From: DATKYK01 sp034430255
GTDB taxonomy: Bacteria > Chloroflexota > Dehalococcoidia > E44-bin15
DNA: 18,191 bases
Assembly (NCBI GenBank): GCA_034430255.1
Contig: DAOUEU010000031.1
Location: 1-18,191, forward strand
Direction of reading: 5' to 3'
Part shown: positions 1-5,812 of the stretch, piece by piece
How positions within the stretch are numbered: the first letter of the stretch is position 1
Layout of the letters: every line of letters starts with the position of its first letter
Made by a program: the position numbers and the translations under genes
Notes under the pieces: generated by a model
Databases searched by the model: none
What the model saw: only the letters and a program-made list of their open reading frames with translations
What the model was told of the DNA's origin: nothing

Positions 1-55
1 TGTGGGCCCTGGTAGAATGCCCTACTCCGGCACCTAAGGCTAGATCTCAGAGGGA

Positions 56-125
56 TTCGGTAACCGGTATTTCTGACGCAACGATATCCGTTCGGTAACA
101 GTTTATCTTGACGCAACACGTAGGG
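56..125. repeat. Two-copy tandem repeat, 35-bp period
   Basis: Two adjacent 35-bp units (56-90 and 91-125) share the blocks TTCGGTAAC and TGACGCAAC at the same spacing, with divergent sequence between them. It lies about 125 bp upstream of the first promoter. It could be a pair of protein-binding sites or chance similarity, and no function is evident. The rest of 1-248 holds no gene I can support, only a small hairpin with 7-bp arms at 149-164. Confidence 0.4.
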
Positions 126-248
126 GAGTGCACATCAGATACTCTCATTGTGGTGTGCACCACACTACCTTGAGGGATTGACAGAAAGTGCTCCGCCGAT
201 TACATAGGGCTTTGTGGGAATAGTTAGCTTTTGTGATGATAATATATG

Positions 249-277
249 TTGACAGGCTTTATACACTGTGATATAAA
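249..277 (+). promoter_or_regulatory. Sigma70-type promoter of first LRR gene
   Basis: A perfect -35 box TTGACA (249-254) is separated by exactly 17 bp from a -10 box TATAAA (272-277). Transcription would start near 284, giving a leader of about 95 nt that contains the conserved hairpin at 290-325. This is one of the closest consensus matches in the window. Confidence 0.75.
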
Positions 278-289
278 CCAAACGGAGAA

Positions 290-325
290 TCCTTAACGAA
301 ACATATCCTCGTAGGGGTTTACCTA
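290..325 (+). promoter_or_regulatory. Conserved leader element, copy 1 (hairpin)
   Basis: A 36-nt block matches 1305-1340 at 28 positions, including an unbroken 14-nt core GAAACATATCCTCG. The core is followed by a small hairpin TAGG-GGTTTA-CCTA. In copy 2 the hairpin is CAGG-TGGTTT-CCTG, so the outer U-A pair is replaced by C-G. It sits within the predicted 5' leader, about 55 nt before the start codon. I do not recognise it as a known riboswitch class. Confidence 0.5.
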
Positions 326-379
326 TCTCTATACGTAATCTGATGGGCAAGAGTGAAAGTACCTAAAAAGGGGGAAGCT

Positions 380-1285
380 ATGACTAAAAAGTGTGTCTTC
401 TCTTTTTCCCGCAAGTTCACACCGCTACTTATTCTACTGTGCGTGCTGTCTCTGCTGCTTCCGGCCTCGGTTGCCACGGCCGATGATGTAGTAACCTTCA
501 ACGACCCGAACCTTGAAGCTATCATTCGTTTTTTAATAGATAAGCCTACGGGAGACATTTACGAATCTGACCTTGAAGTGATTATTACCCTTCCGGCCCA
601 AGTAAGTGGCATTACCGATCTCACAGGACTGGAGCACTGCATTAACCTGGAGAAGCTCAACATTGCCTTGAACCAGATAAGCGACATCTCGCCTCTGTCT
701 AACCTGACCAGCCTGACATGGCTCTGGGCTTCGGTGAACCAGATAACTGAAATCTCGCCTCTCGCTAACCTCACCGGCCTGGAGCATATCGAGCTTTATA
801 ATAACAGCATAAGCGATATCTCGGCTCTATCTAATCTCACCAACCTGAATTGGCTCTGGCTTCACTCGAACCAGATAAGCGACCTCTCACCACTCGTGGC
901 GAACGAAGGAATTTCAGGGGGAGACTGGGTTACCGTCTGTCGCAATCCATTAAGTGCGGATTCCGTCAACATATACATACCTGAGCTTCAGGAGAGAGGT
1001 GTGTACATATCATGCCCCGGTGGCGAAGAAGGCGGTTGTTTCATCGCTACAGCAGCCTACGGCACATCGACCGCTGAGGAACTCAATACCCTCAGGGCCT
1101 TCAGGGATGAAGTGCTGCTGGAAAGCGTAGTGGGCTCTCAGCTTGTGGAATGGTACTACCAGACCAGCCCTCCGGTGGCGGACTTCATATCGGAGCATGA
1201 GGTCTTAAGGACTTTGGTCAGGGAGCTCCTGGTTGACCCCGTTGCCCGGTTAGTCGAAGTAACGGAGGCTATTTGGGGGGAATAA
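380..1285 (+). CDS. Secreted leucine-rich-repeat protein with CFI-box C-terminal module (4 LRRs)
   Basis: This is a 301-residue protein, probably a surface or extracellular binding protein. A basic N-terminus and a hydrophobic stretch ending in ATA-DD form a Sec signal peptide (about residues 1-34). A cap containing DPNLEAIIR follows, then about four 22-residue repeats of the LxxLxxLxLxxNxISDISPL type, as in SDS22 or internalin proteins. Next comes a conserved linker (NPLSADSVNIYIPEL) and the CFI-box module, whose Cys is near residue 220 (CFIATAAYG, later SPPVADFI and LRTLVRELLVDP). The start at 380 is preferred over the in-frame ATG at 353 because GGGGGAAG lies just before it and the signal peptide then begins correctly. 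It ends 98 bp before the next paralogue. LRRs bind proteins or glycans, but the ligand is unknown. The protein stops at IWGE with no transmembrane anchor. Confidence 0.9.
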   Translation: MTKKCVFSFSRKFTPLLILLCVLSLLLPASVATADDVVTFNDPNLEAIIRFLIDKPTGDIYESDLEVIITLPAQVSGITDLTGLEHCINLEKLNIALNQISDISPLSNLTSLTWLWASVNQITEISPLANLTGLEHIELYNNSISDISALSNLTNLNWLWLHSNQISDLSPLVANEGISGGDWVTVCRNPLSADSVNIYIPELQERGVYISCPGGEEGGCFIATAAYGTSTAEELNTLRAFRDEVLLESVVGSQLVEWYYQTSPPVADFISEHEVLRTLVRELLVDPVARLVEVTEAIWGE

Positions 1286-1304
1286 GGCAGCTTCTCCTTG
1301 AGCG

Positions 1305-1340
1305 TCCTGCATGAAACATATCCTCGCAGGTGGTTTCCTG
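1305..1340 (+). promoter_or_regulatory. Conserved leader element, copy 2 (hairpin)
   Basis: Second copy of the element at 290-325. It has the identical 14-nt core at 1313-1326, then a CAGG/CCTG hairpin at 1327-1340, about 45 nt before the next start codon. No clear promoter or terminator was seen between 1286 and 1383, so it may act within a transcript that reads through from the first LRR gene. Confidence 0.5.
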
Positions 1341-1383
1341 GCTTAGTCCCTGAGCACAAAACCAATAACCAAAGGAGGGAGTC

Positions 1384-2766
1384 ATGACTAGAAAGAGTTG
1401 CTTCAGTTTTATGAATAGATTGACTCTAGCAATTGTTCTGGTAAGCTTGTTGGCGATGCTAATTCCCGCCTCGGTCACAGTGGCAGACGACGAGGTATAC
1501 TTCCCCGACTCTGTTCTTCGGGAAGCGATAAGGGACGCAATCGGCGGAGGAGACATCACCCAGGCCGAACTTGACCTACTTACCAGCTTTTCGTACGGGA
1601 GTGCTATCCTTCCTGACATCACCGAGCTGACCGGAATGGAGCACTGTACCAGCCTGACCACGCTCGGTCTCCAGGAGAACCATATAAGCGACATCTCCGC
1701 GCTATCAAGCATCACCGGCCTTACTTCGCTGTCGCTTCAGAACTACCCGTGGAGTGGGAATAACGAGATAAGCGACATCTCTCCTCTATCAAGCCTCACC
1801 AGCCTGACATACCTCCGTTTAGATTACAACATGATAGGTAACATCTCTGCTCTCTCAAGCCTCACCAGCCTGACTACGCTCGGCCTCGAGGGGAACGAGA
1901 TAAGCGACATCTCTGCGCTATCAGGCCTCACCAGCCTGGATATTCTTTGCCTTATACTGAACGAGATAAGTGACATCTCTCCTCTCTCAAGCCTCACCAG
2001 CCTGGTGCATCTGGAACTTAGTGGCAACCATATAAGCGACTTTACGCCGTTACTCAGCCTCGTCAACTTGTCCACGCTTTATATTGGTGCGAACCATATC
2101 ACCGATATCCCTGCGCTATCAAGCCTCACCAGCCTGAACGATCTCGACCTAAGCATCAATGAGATAAGCGATATCTCTCCTCTCTCAAGCCTCACCAGCC
2201 TGAATAAACTCGACCTAAGTATCAACCAGATAAGCAATATCTCTGCGCTATCAAGCCTCTCCAGCCTGAATAGTCTCGGCCTAATCTTCAACCAGATAAG
2301 CAATATCTCTGCGCTATCAAGCCTCACCAGCCTGAATATTCTACACCTAACATCCAACCAGATAAGCGACATTTCACCACTCGTAGCGAACACAGGACTT
2401 TCAGAGGGGGATGAGGTTTACCTTGTGGGCAATCCATTAAGTGCGGATTCCATCAACATATACATACCTGAACTTGAGGGGAGAGGTGTGTACGTGTCGT
2501 ACTATAGTGGTGAAGGCTGCTTCATCGCCACCGCAGCCTATGGCACATCGACAGCTCTAGAAATCGACACTCTTAGGGCCTTCAGGGATGAAGTACTGCT
2601 AGAAAGCACAGTGGGCTCTCAACTTGTGGAGTGGTATTACCAGACCAGCCCTCCGGTGGCTGACTTCATAGCGGAGCATGAGCCATTAAGGACTTTGGTG
2701 AGGGAGTTCCTGGTTGACCCCATTGCTTGGTTAGTCGATGCAACAGAGGCTATTTGGGGAAAATAA
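1384..2766 (+). CDS. Secreted leucine-rich-repeat protein with CFI-box C-terminal module (11 LRRs)
   Basis: A 460-residue paralogue of the neighbouring LRR proteins. The ATG is preceded by AAAGGAGGGAGTC, a near-perfect ribosome site. A signal peptide (about residues 1-34) ends in TVA-DD. A cap with PDSVLREAIRDAI follows, then about eleven 22-residue repeats dominated by ISALSSLTSL and ISPLSSLTSL. The repeats are so alike at DNA level (recurring 66-bp units with TCAAGCCTCACCAGCCTG) that recent expansion is likely. A capping segment (SPLVANTGL, NPLSADSINIYIPEL) leads to the CFI-box, with its Cys near residue 379, and the protein ends at IWGK. The second repeat carries an insert (NYPWSGNN). No transmembrane anchor follows. 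The likely role is extracellular ligand binding; the target is unknown. Confidence 0.92.
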   Translation: MTRKSCFSFMNRLTLAIVLVSLLAMLIPASVTVADDEVYFPDSVLREAIRDAIGGGDITQAELDLLTSFSYGSAILPDITELTGMEHCTSLTTLGLQENHISDISALSSITGLTSLSLQNYPWSGNNEISDISPLSSLTSLTYLRLDYNMIGNISALSSLTSLTTLGLEGNEISDISALSGLTSLDILCLILNEISDISPLSSLTSLVHLELSGNHISDFTPLLSLVNLSTLYIGANHITDIPALSSLTSLNDLDLSINEISDISPLSSLTSLNKLDLSINQISNISALSSLSSLNSLGLIFNQISNISALSSLTSLNILHLTSNQISDISPLVANTGLSEGDEVYLVGNPLSADSINIYIPELEGRGVYVSYYSGEGCFIATAAYGTSTALEIDTLRAFRDEVLLESTVGSQLVEWYYQTSPPVADFIAEHEPLRTLVREFLVDPIAWLVDATEAIWGK

Positions 2767-2840
2767 TTGAGGGGGCACAATAGCTCGTCCTAAGATGACC
2801 CCTAGCCAGACCGGAGTAGGCATGATTTGCCAGTGGGAGT

Positions 2841-2870
2841 GGAGAACCTTGGCGGCGAAGTATTTTCTAG
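2841..2870. repeat. Direct repeat, copy 1 (GGAGAACC motif)
   Basis: GGAGAACCTTGGCGGCGAAG at 2841-2860 matches 17 of 20 positions at 3079-3098. Both copies are followed by a T-rich stretch and TAG. The second copy forms part of an intrinsic terminator; the first lies upstream of the promoter at 2902. The pair may be a duplicated terminator segment or the boundary of a small inserted element. Confidence 0.4.
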
Positions 2871-2901
2871 GCTCGAGAAAGACCCGACGAGCATAGTGTG
2901 C

Positions 2902-2930
2902 TTGACAAAACGCCTTTCTTGTGATAGATT
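2902..2930 (+). promoter_or_regulatory. Sigma70-type promoter upstream of third LRR gene
   Basis: A perfect -35 TTGACA (2902-2907), a 17-bp spacer and a -10 TAGATT (2925-2930, 4 of 6). As in the promoter at 249-277, the bases TGTGA sit immediately before the -10. The predicted start near 2938 gives a leader of about 230 nt before the start codon at 3169. Confidence 0.65.
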
Positions 2931-2937
2931 TTACACA

Positions 2938-3106
2938 GACTGTCGTGCCAGCACCGGCCGGCGGCTGGAAATAGCCACAATCATACAACGGGAAGACGAG
3001 GGTTCACACCAACAGAATATTGGGATAGGAGGTGTGGACTTATCGTTTGCCTCAAGAGAAGGACCTTCGTTCAAGGGGGGAGAACCCTGGCTGCGGAGGT
3101 TTTTTT
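2938..3106 (+). ncRNA. Candidate structured leader or small RNA ending in a terminator
   Basis: The stretch between the promoter at 2902 and the terminator at 3063-3106 has several self-complementary segments. One is CCAG...CTGG around a CCG/CGG stem in 2951-2972. Another has TTCACACC pairing with GGTGTGGA across roughly 3003-3036. No convincing protein is encoded. It could be an attenuator or riboswitch-like leader controlling the LRR gene that follows, or a free-standing RNA of about 170 nt. It does not match any class I can name, including TPP, cobalamin, SAM, c-di-GMP, 6S or SRP. Confidence 0.35.
3063..3106 (+). terminator. Intrinsic terminator within the leader of the third LRR gene
   Basis: ACCTTCG (3063-3069) pairs with CGGAGGT (3094-3100) through one G-U pair, with an inner GGG-AGAA-CCC hairpin. 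Seven T residues follow (3100-3106). It lies after the promoter at 2902 and before the gene at 3169, so transcripts would stop before the gene unless the stem is disrupted. Confidence 0.55.
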
Positions 3107-3168
3107 ATTAGAATCCACGCCAAACCAGTGCGCGATTCCAGCAAAATAAATTGAAAACGGAGGGTGAA

Positions 3169-4248
3169 ATGAGAATGTGCCATAAGTTGCTCATGGCGAT
3201 TATCCTCATTAGCTTGCTGGCAATGGTACTTCCCGCTTCGGTTGCCGTGGCTCAGGATCCAGTCGATATACCAGACGCTAATCTGGAATCAGCTATTCGT
3301 GATGAGCTAAACAAGCCTTCTGGAGATATTTACGAGTCTGACCTTGCAACGCTTACCAGCCTTCACGCCACTGGAAGGGATATTATTAACCTCACAGGAT
3401 TGGAGTACTGCACTAATCTCGTTACACTTTGGCTTCCGGTAAACCAGATAAATAGCACCGTGCCATTATCCAACCTCACCAACTTGCTCAACCTTTATCT
3501 AAGTTTCAACGAGATAAGCGATGTCTCTGCGCTATCAAGCCTCACCAGCCTGACTATTCTTGATCTCCGTTACAACGAGATAAGCAACGTCTCTGCACTA
3601 TCAAGCCTCACAAGCCTGACTGAGCTCTACCTAAGCAACAACCAGATAAGCGACGTCTCTGTGCTATCAAGCCTCACCAGCCTGACTAACCTCTACCTAA
3701 GTAGCAACCAGATAAGCGACATCTCTGCGCTATCAAGCCTCATCAGCCTGACTGACTTCTACCTAGGTAACAACACGATAAGCGACATCTCTGCGCTATC
3801 AATCCTCTTCAGCCTAGATAGGCTCTATCTCTATGAAAACCAGATAAGCGATGTCTCACCACTCGTGGCGAACGCAGGACTTGCATGGGGAGACTGGGTC
3901 AACCTCCTTCACAATCCATTAAGTGCAGATTCCATCGAAATATACATACCTGAACTTCGGGATAGAGGTGTGACTGTGTTGTACGATCGTGGCGAAGGCT
4001 GCTTCATCGCCACCGCAGCCTACGGCACATCGACAGCTCTAGAAATCGACACTCTCAGGGCATTCAGAGATGAAGTGCTGCTACAAAATAGCCTTGGCTC
4101 CAAACTTGTGAAGTTATACTACCAAAAAAGCCCTCCGGTAGCGGACCTCATATCGGAAAACAGCCTTTTAAGGACTATTGTGAGGGAGCTCTTGGTTGAG
4201 CCCGTTGTTTGGGTAGTCGAAGTCACGGGGACCCTCTGGCGAGATTAG
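3169..4248 (+). CDS. Secreted leucine-rich-repeat protein with CFI-box C-terminal module (7 LRRs)
   Basis: A 359-residue third paralogue. I chose the ATG at 3169 because GGAGGG lies at 3159-3164. A TTG at 3151 would put that ribosome site inside the gene, and a further ATG at 3175 is possible. A signal peptide (LLMAIILISLLAMVLP, ending VAVA-QD) is followed by a cap with PDANLESAIRDEL and about seven 22-residue repeats, many with VSALSSLTSLT instead of the ISALSS of its neighbour. The SPLVANAGL/NPLSADSIEIYIPEL cap leads to the CFI-box (Cys near residue 278), and the protein ends at LWRD. The DNA around the CFI-box is almost identical to that of the 11-LRR gene over about 70 bp, while LLQNSLGS is shared with the downstream lipoprotein. 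This points to exchange of segments between copies. Confidence 0.9.
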   Translation: MRMCHKLLMAIILISLLAMVLPASVAVAQDPVDIPDANLESAIRDELNKPSGDIYESDLATLTSLHATGRDIINLTGLEYCTNLVTLWLPVNQINSTVPLSNLTNLLNLYLSFNEISDVSALSSLTSLTILDLRYNEISNVSALSSLTSLTELYLSNNQISDVSVLSSLTSLTNLYLSSNQISDISALSSLISLTDFYLGNNTISDISALSILFSLDRLYLYENQISDVSPLVANAGLAWGDWVNLLHNPLSADSIEIYIPELRDRGVTVLYDRGEGCFIATAAYGTSTALEIDTLRAFRDEVLLQNSLGSKLVKLYYQKSPPVADLISENSLLRTIVRELLVEPVVWVVEVTGTLWRD

Positions 4249-4283
4249 GGAAGCTTCGCCCCAACGGTGGCTTATAAAACCTC

Positions 4284-4321
4284 AAGCTAGCAGGTCACTT
4301 TGGGACTGCTAGCTTCTTTTT
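4284..4321 (+). terminator. Intrinsic terminator after third LRR gene
   Basis: A perfect 10-bp stem AAGCTAGCAG (4284-4293) / CTGCTAGCTT (4306-4315) with a 12-nt loop, followed by CTTTTT. It lies 35 bp after the stop codon of the third LRR gene and separates it from the lipoprotein gene. The T tract abuts the next promoter. Confidence 0.85.
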
Positions 4322-4323
4322 AG

Positions 4324-4332
4324 TGCTATAAT
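4324..4332 (+). promoter_or_regulatory. Extended -10 promoter of the lipoprotein gene
   Basis: TGC-TATAAT is an extended -10 element with a perfect -10 (4327-4332) and no good -35. It lies directly after the terminator and about 40 bp before the start codon. The 15-nt string TAGTGCTATAATAGC (4321-4335) occurs again at 9559-9573 before another gene. Confidence 0.55.
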
Positions 4333-4372
4333 AGCCTAAAGAGCCCACACAGGCGGATTTGGGGGGTAGATA

Positions 4373-5029
4373 ATGAAAATCAAGGAGATTGCCGTAATAT
4401 TGCCTCTGGGCATACTGCTTGTAATAGCCTGCACATGTTCATCCACAGAGCCAGAGCCAACGCCAACGCCAACACCAGAGCCGGCATCCGATCTCCAAAT
4501 CCTCACCGAAAACCTGAACTGCTATGAGGTAACGGCAGGGCCTTATTCTTGGCGCTGCGAGCTAACGGGCACCGTCAAGAATATGGGAGATGAAGATGCC
4601 GAGATGATAGCAGTTAGGGCCGAGTTCTTTGATACTTACGGCGAAAAGCTCAGTTATATCTCAGACGTAGTAGGCGATTTACACGCAGGAGAATGGGTCA
4701 ACTACGATATTGTGTACACTGGGGCACAACGTCCGGTCACCTACGAGGTGTGGGCATCCGGGACAGAACCGGGAGGATTCTGCTTCATCGCCACCGCAGC
4801 CTACGGCACATCGACAGCCTGGGAAATCGATACTCTCAGAGCTTTCAGAGACAAAGTGCTGCTACAAAACAGCCTCGGATCCCAGTCGGTGGCTTTCTAT
4901 TATGAGGTTAGCCCGCCGGCGGCGACCTTCATATCGGAGCATGAGCCGTTAAGGACTTTAGTCAGGGACCTCTTGGTCGACCCCGTTGTTTGGGTTGTCG
5001 AAGCCACGGGGACTATCTGGCAAGATTAG
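4373..5029 (+). CDS. Lipoprotein with FxLYD-like domain and CFI-box C-terminal module
   Basis: A 218-residue protein. The N-terminus is a lipoprotein signal (hydrophobic residues 6-19, then VIAC with Cys20 as the predicted lipidated residue). A Pro-Thr repeat linker (PTPTPTPEP, residues 30-37) suits a surface-exposed protein. Residues 41-128 resemble the FxLYD family of beta-sandwich domains (GTVKNMGDEDAEMIAVRAEFFDTYG, a DLHAGEW turn). The CFI-box begins at Cys137 and the protein ends at IWQD. GGGGGG at 4361-4366 is the ribosome site. It has its own promoter after a terminator, so it is a separate unit from the LRR genes although it shares their C-terminal module. FxLYD domains have no defined biochemical role. 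The protein would be doubly tethered if the CFI-box Cys is also modified. Confidence 0.9.
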   Translation: MKIKEIAVILPLGILLVIACTCSSTEPEPTPTPTPEPASDLQILTENLNCYEVTAGPYSWRCELTGTVKNMGDEDAEMIAVRAEFFDTYGEKLSYISDVVGDLHAGEWVNYDIVYTGAQRPVTYEVWASGTEPGGFCFIATAAYGTSTAWEIDTLRAFRDKVLLQNSLGSQSVAFYYEVSPPAATFISEHEPLRTLVRDLLVDPVVWVVEATGTIWQD

Positions 5030-5066
5030 GGGCGGCTTACAGCACTTCAGGCTATCACGGAAGCTA

Positions 5067-5085
5067 AGAGGTCGAGTATACCTCT
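5067..5085. terminator. Hairpin, possible weak terminator
   Basis: AGAGGT (5067-5072) pairs with ACCTCT (5080-5085) around a 7-nt loop, 38 bp after the lipoprotein stop codon. It lacks a proper T tract (GTTCTAAAT follows). It is placed as expected for transcript end or protection of the lipoprotein mRNA. The rest of 5030-5245 shows no gene. Confidence 0.3.
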
Positions 5086-5245
5086 GTTCTAAATAGCGGC
5101 ACTATCCCGGCCTTCTAGTCCCCGATACTGCTATACTATCTAATACGCTCGTCACCATAGTACCTCAGATGGCTAATCACCAGGATAATGCCGGTATAGC
5201 CCAGTTTCCTTTAGATTGCCCTAGCGCCTGGTGGTAATAACCCCA

Positions 5246-5443
5246 CTAACGCTTTACTTTTCGACCGGCCGCTGCCAGGGGCGCTACACCCAGCCAGAGA
5301 GCAATGGTTATCAACATGGCCATAGGATAGCCTATTGTCTCTACCCCGAAGTCTGGGGCGATAACCCCCCAGAGAAGCATGACAAATAGAGAGCTCAAGA
5401 AGAAACCGGGTATAGCTGCCAGTATGGTAAAGTATCCCATCAT
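5246..5443 (-). CDS. Small two-helix membrane protein, unknown function
   Basis: A 65-residue protein with two hydrophobic segments: about residues 4-28 (FTILAAIPGFFLSSLFVMLLWGV without its flanks) and 38-57 (ending LGVAPLAA). It ends in a basic tail, GRKVKR. AAAGGAGGG lies 6 nt before the ATG, an excellent ribosome site, and a matching minus-strand promoter lies at 5482-5510. These two signals make a real gene likely despite the size. I do not recognise the family. The topology suggests an inner-membrane hairpin with cytoplasmic C-terminus by the positive-inside rule (inference). It stands alone between genes on the opposite strand. Confidence 0.75.
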   Translation of the reverse strand: MMGYFTILAAIPGFFLSSLFVMLLWGVIAPDFGVETIGYPMAMLITIALWLGVAPLAAAGRKVKR

Positions 5444-5481
5444 ATAGTCCCTCCTTTAAATTTATCCGCAATTTCTAGAGA

Positions 5482-5510
5482 AGTCTAATATTCGCTTTGA
5501 GGAATGTCAA
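5482..5510 (-). promoter_or_regulatory. Sigma70-type promoter of the small membrane protein
   Basis: Read on the minus strand, there is a perfect TTGACA (5505-5510), a 17-bp spacer and TAGACT (5482-5487, 4 of 6). The start would be near 5475, leaving a leader of about 30 nt with the strong ribosome site. The gene-free stretch 5444-5812 otherwise holds only the probable -10 at 5769. Confidence 0.65.
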
Positions 5511-5768
5511 TAGTATGGTGCGCGGTATCAAGGACATGCCGTGAGATAAGTGCCTCACCCTGGGAGGATTGCGCCAAAACAAAGAGTATAATCCACTCGG
5601 GTCCTTGCATGCGTTGTTCCATCCTACCCTTTGATGTAATATAAACCTGGATACCGGCCGGCCTGCATTTACATAAAGGAGTAGCGGCGAGCCCCATAGG
5701 CCTTTGGGCACTCTCTTTTGAGGTTGTTCATGATTTCACACTTTAGGATATCGGGCCCAACGACAGGT

Positions 5769-5774
5769 TATAAT
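5769..5774 (+). promoter_or_regulatory. Possible -10 box of the OYE-family gene
   Basis: A perfect TATAAT lies 38 bp before the TTG start at 5813. No acceptable -35 was found at 16-18 bp upstream, so this is a candidate only. Confidence 0.35.
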
Positions 5775-5812
5775 GAGAAACCCCATTTCGCCTATTTTAC
5801 CGGAGGAGAGAC

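Noticed and set aside
1621..2400. Regular 66-bp repeats suggesting a CRISPR array or minisatellite
   Set aside because: The repeats are in frame, translate as 22-residue LRR units and have no unique spacers.
2827..3111. Plus-strand open frame of 94 codons between the second and third LRR genes
   Set aside because: It spans the promoter, structured leader and terminator, has no ribosome site, and resembles no family. The ENLGG and GGEPWL segments come from the direct repeat.
5475..5711. Minus-strand open frames of 70-78 codons upstream of the small membrane protein
   Set aside because: Composition is not protein-like over most of the length, the two frames overlap each other, and they run over the promoter at 5482-5510. 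A 45-residue start at an internal ATG with GGGTAGG remains a weak possibility.
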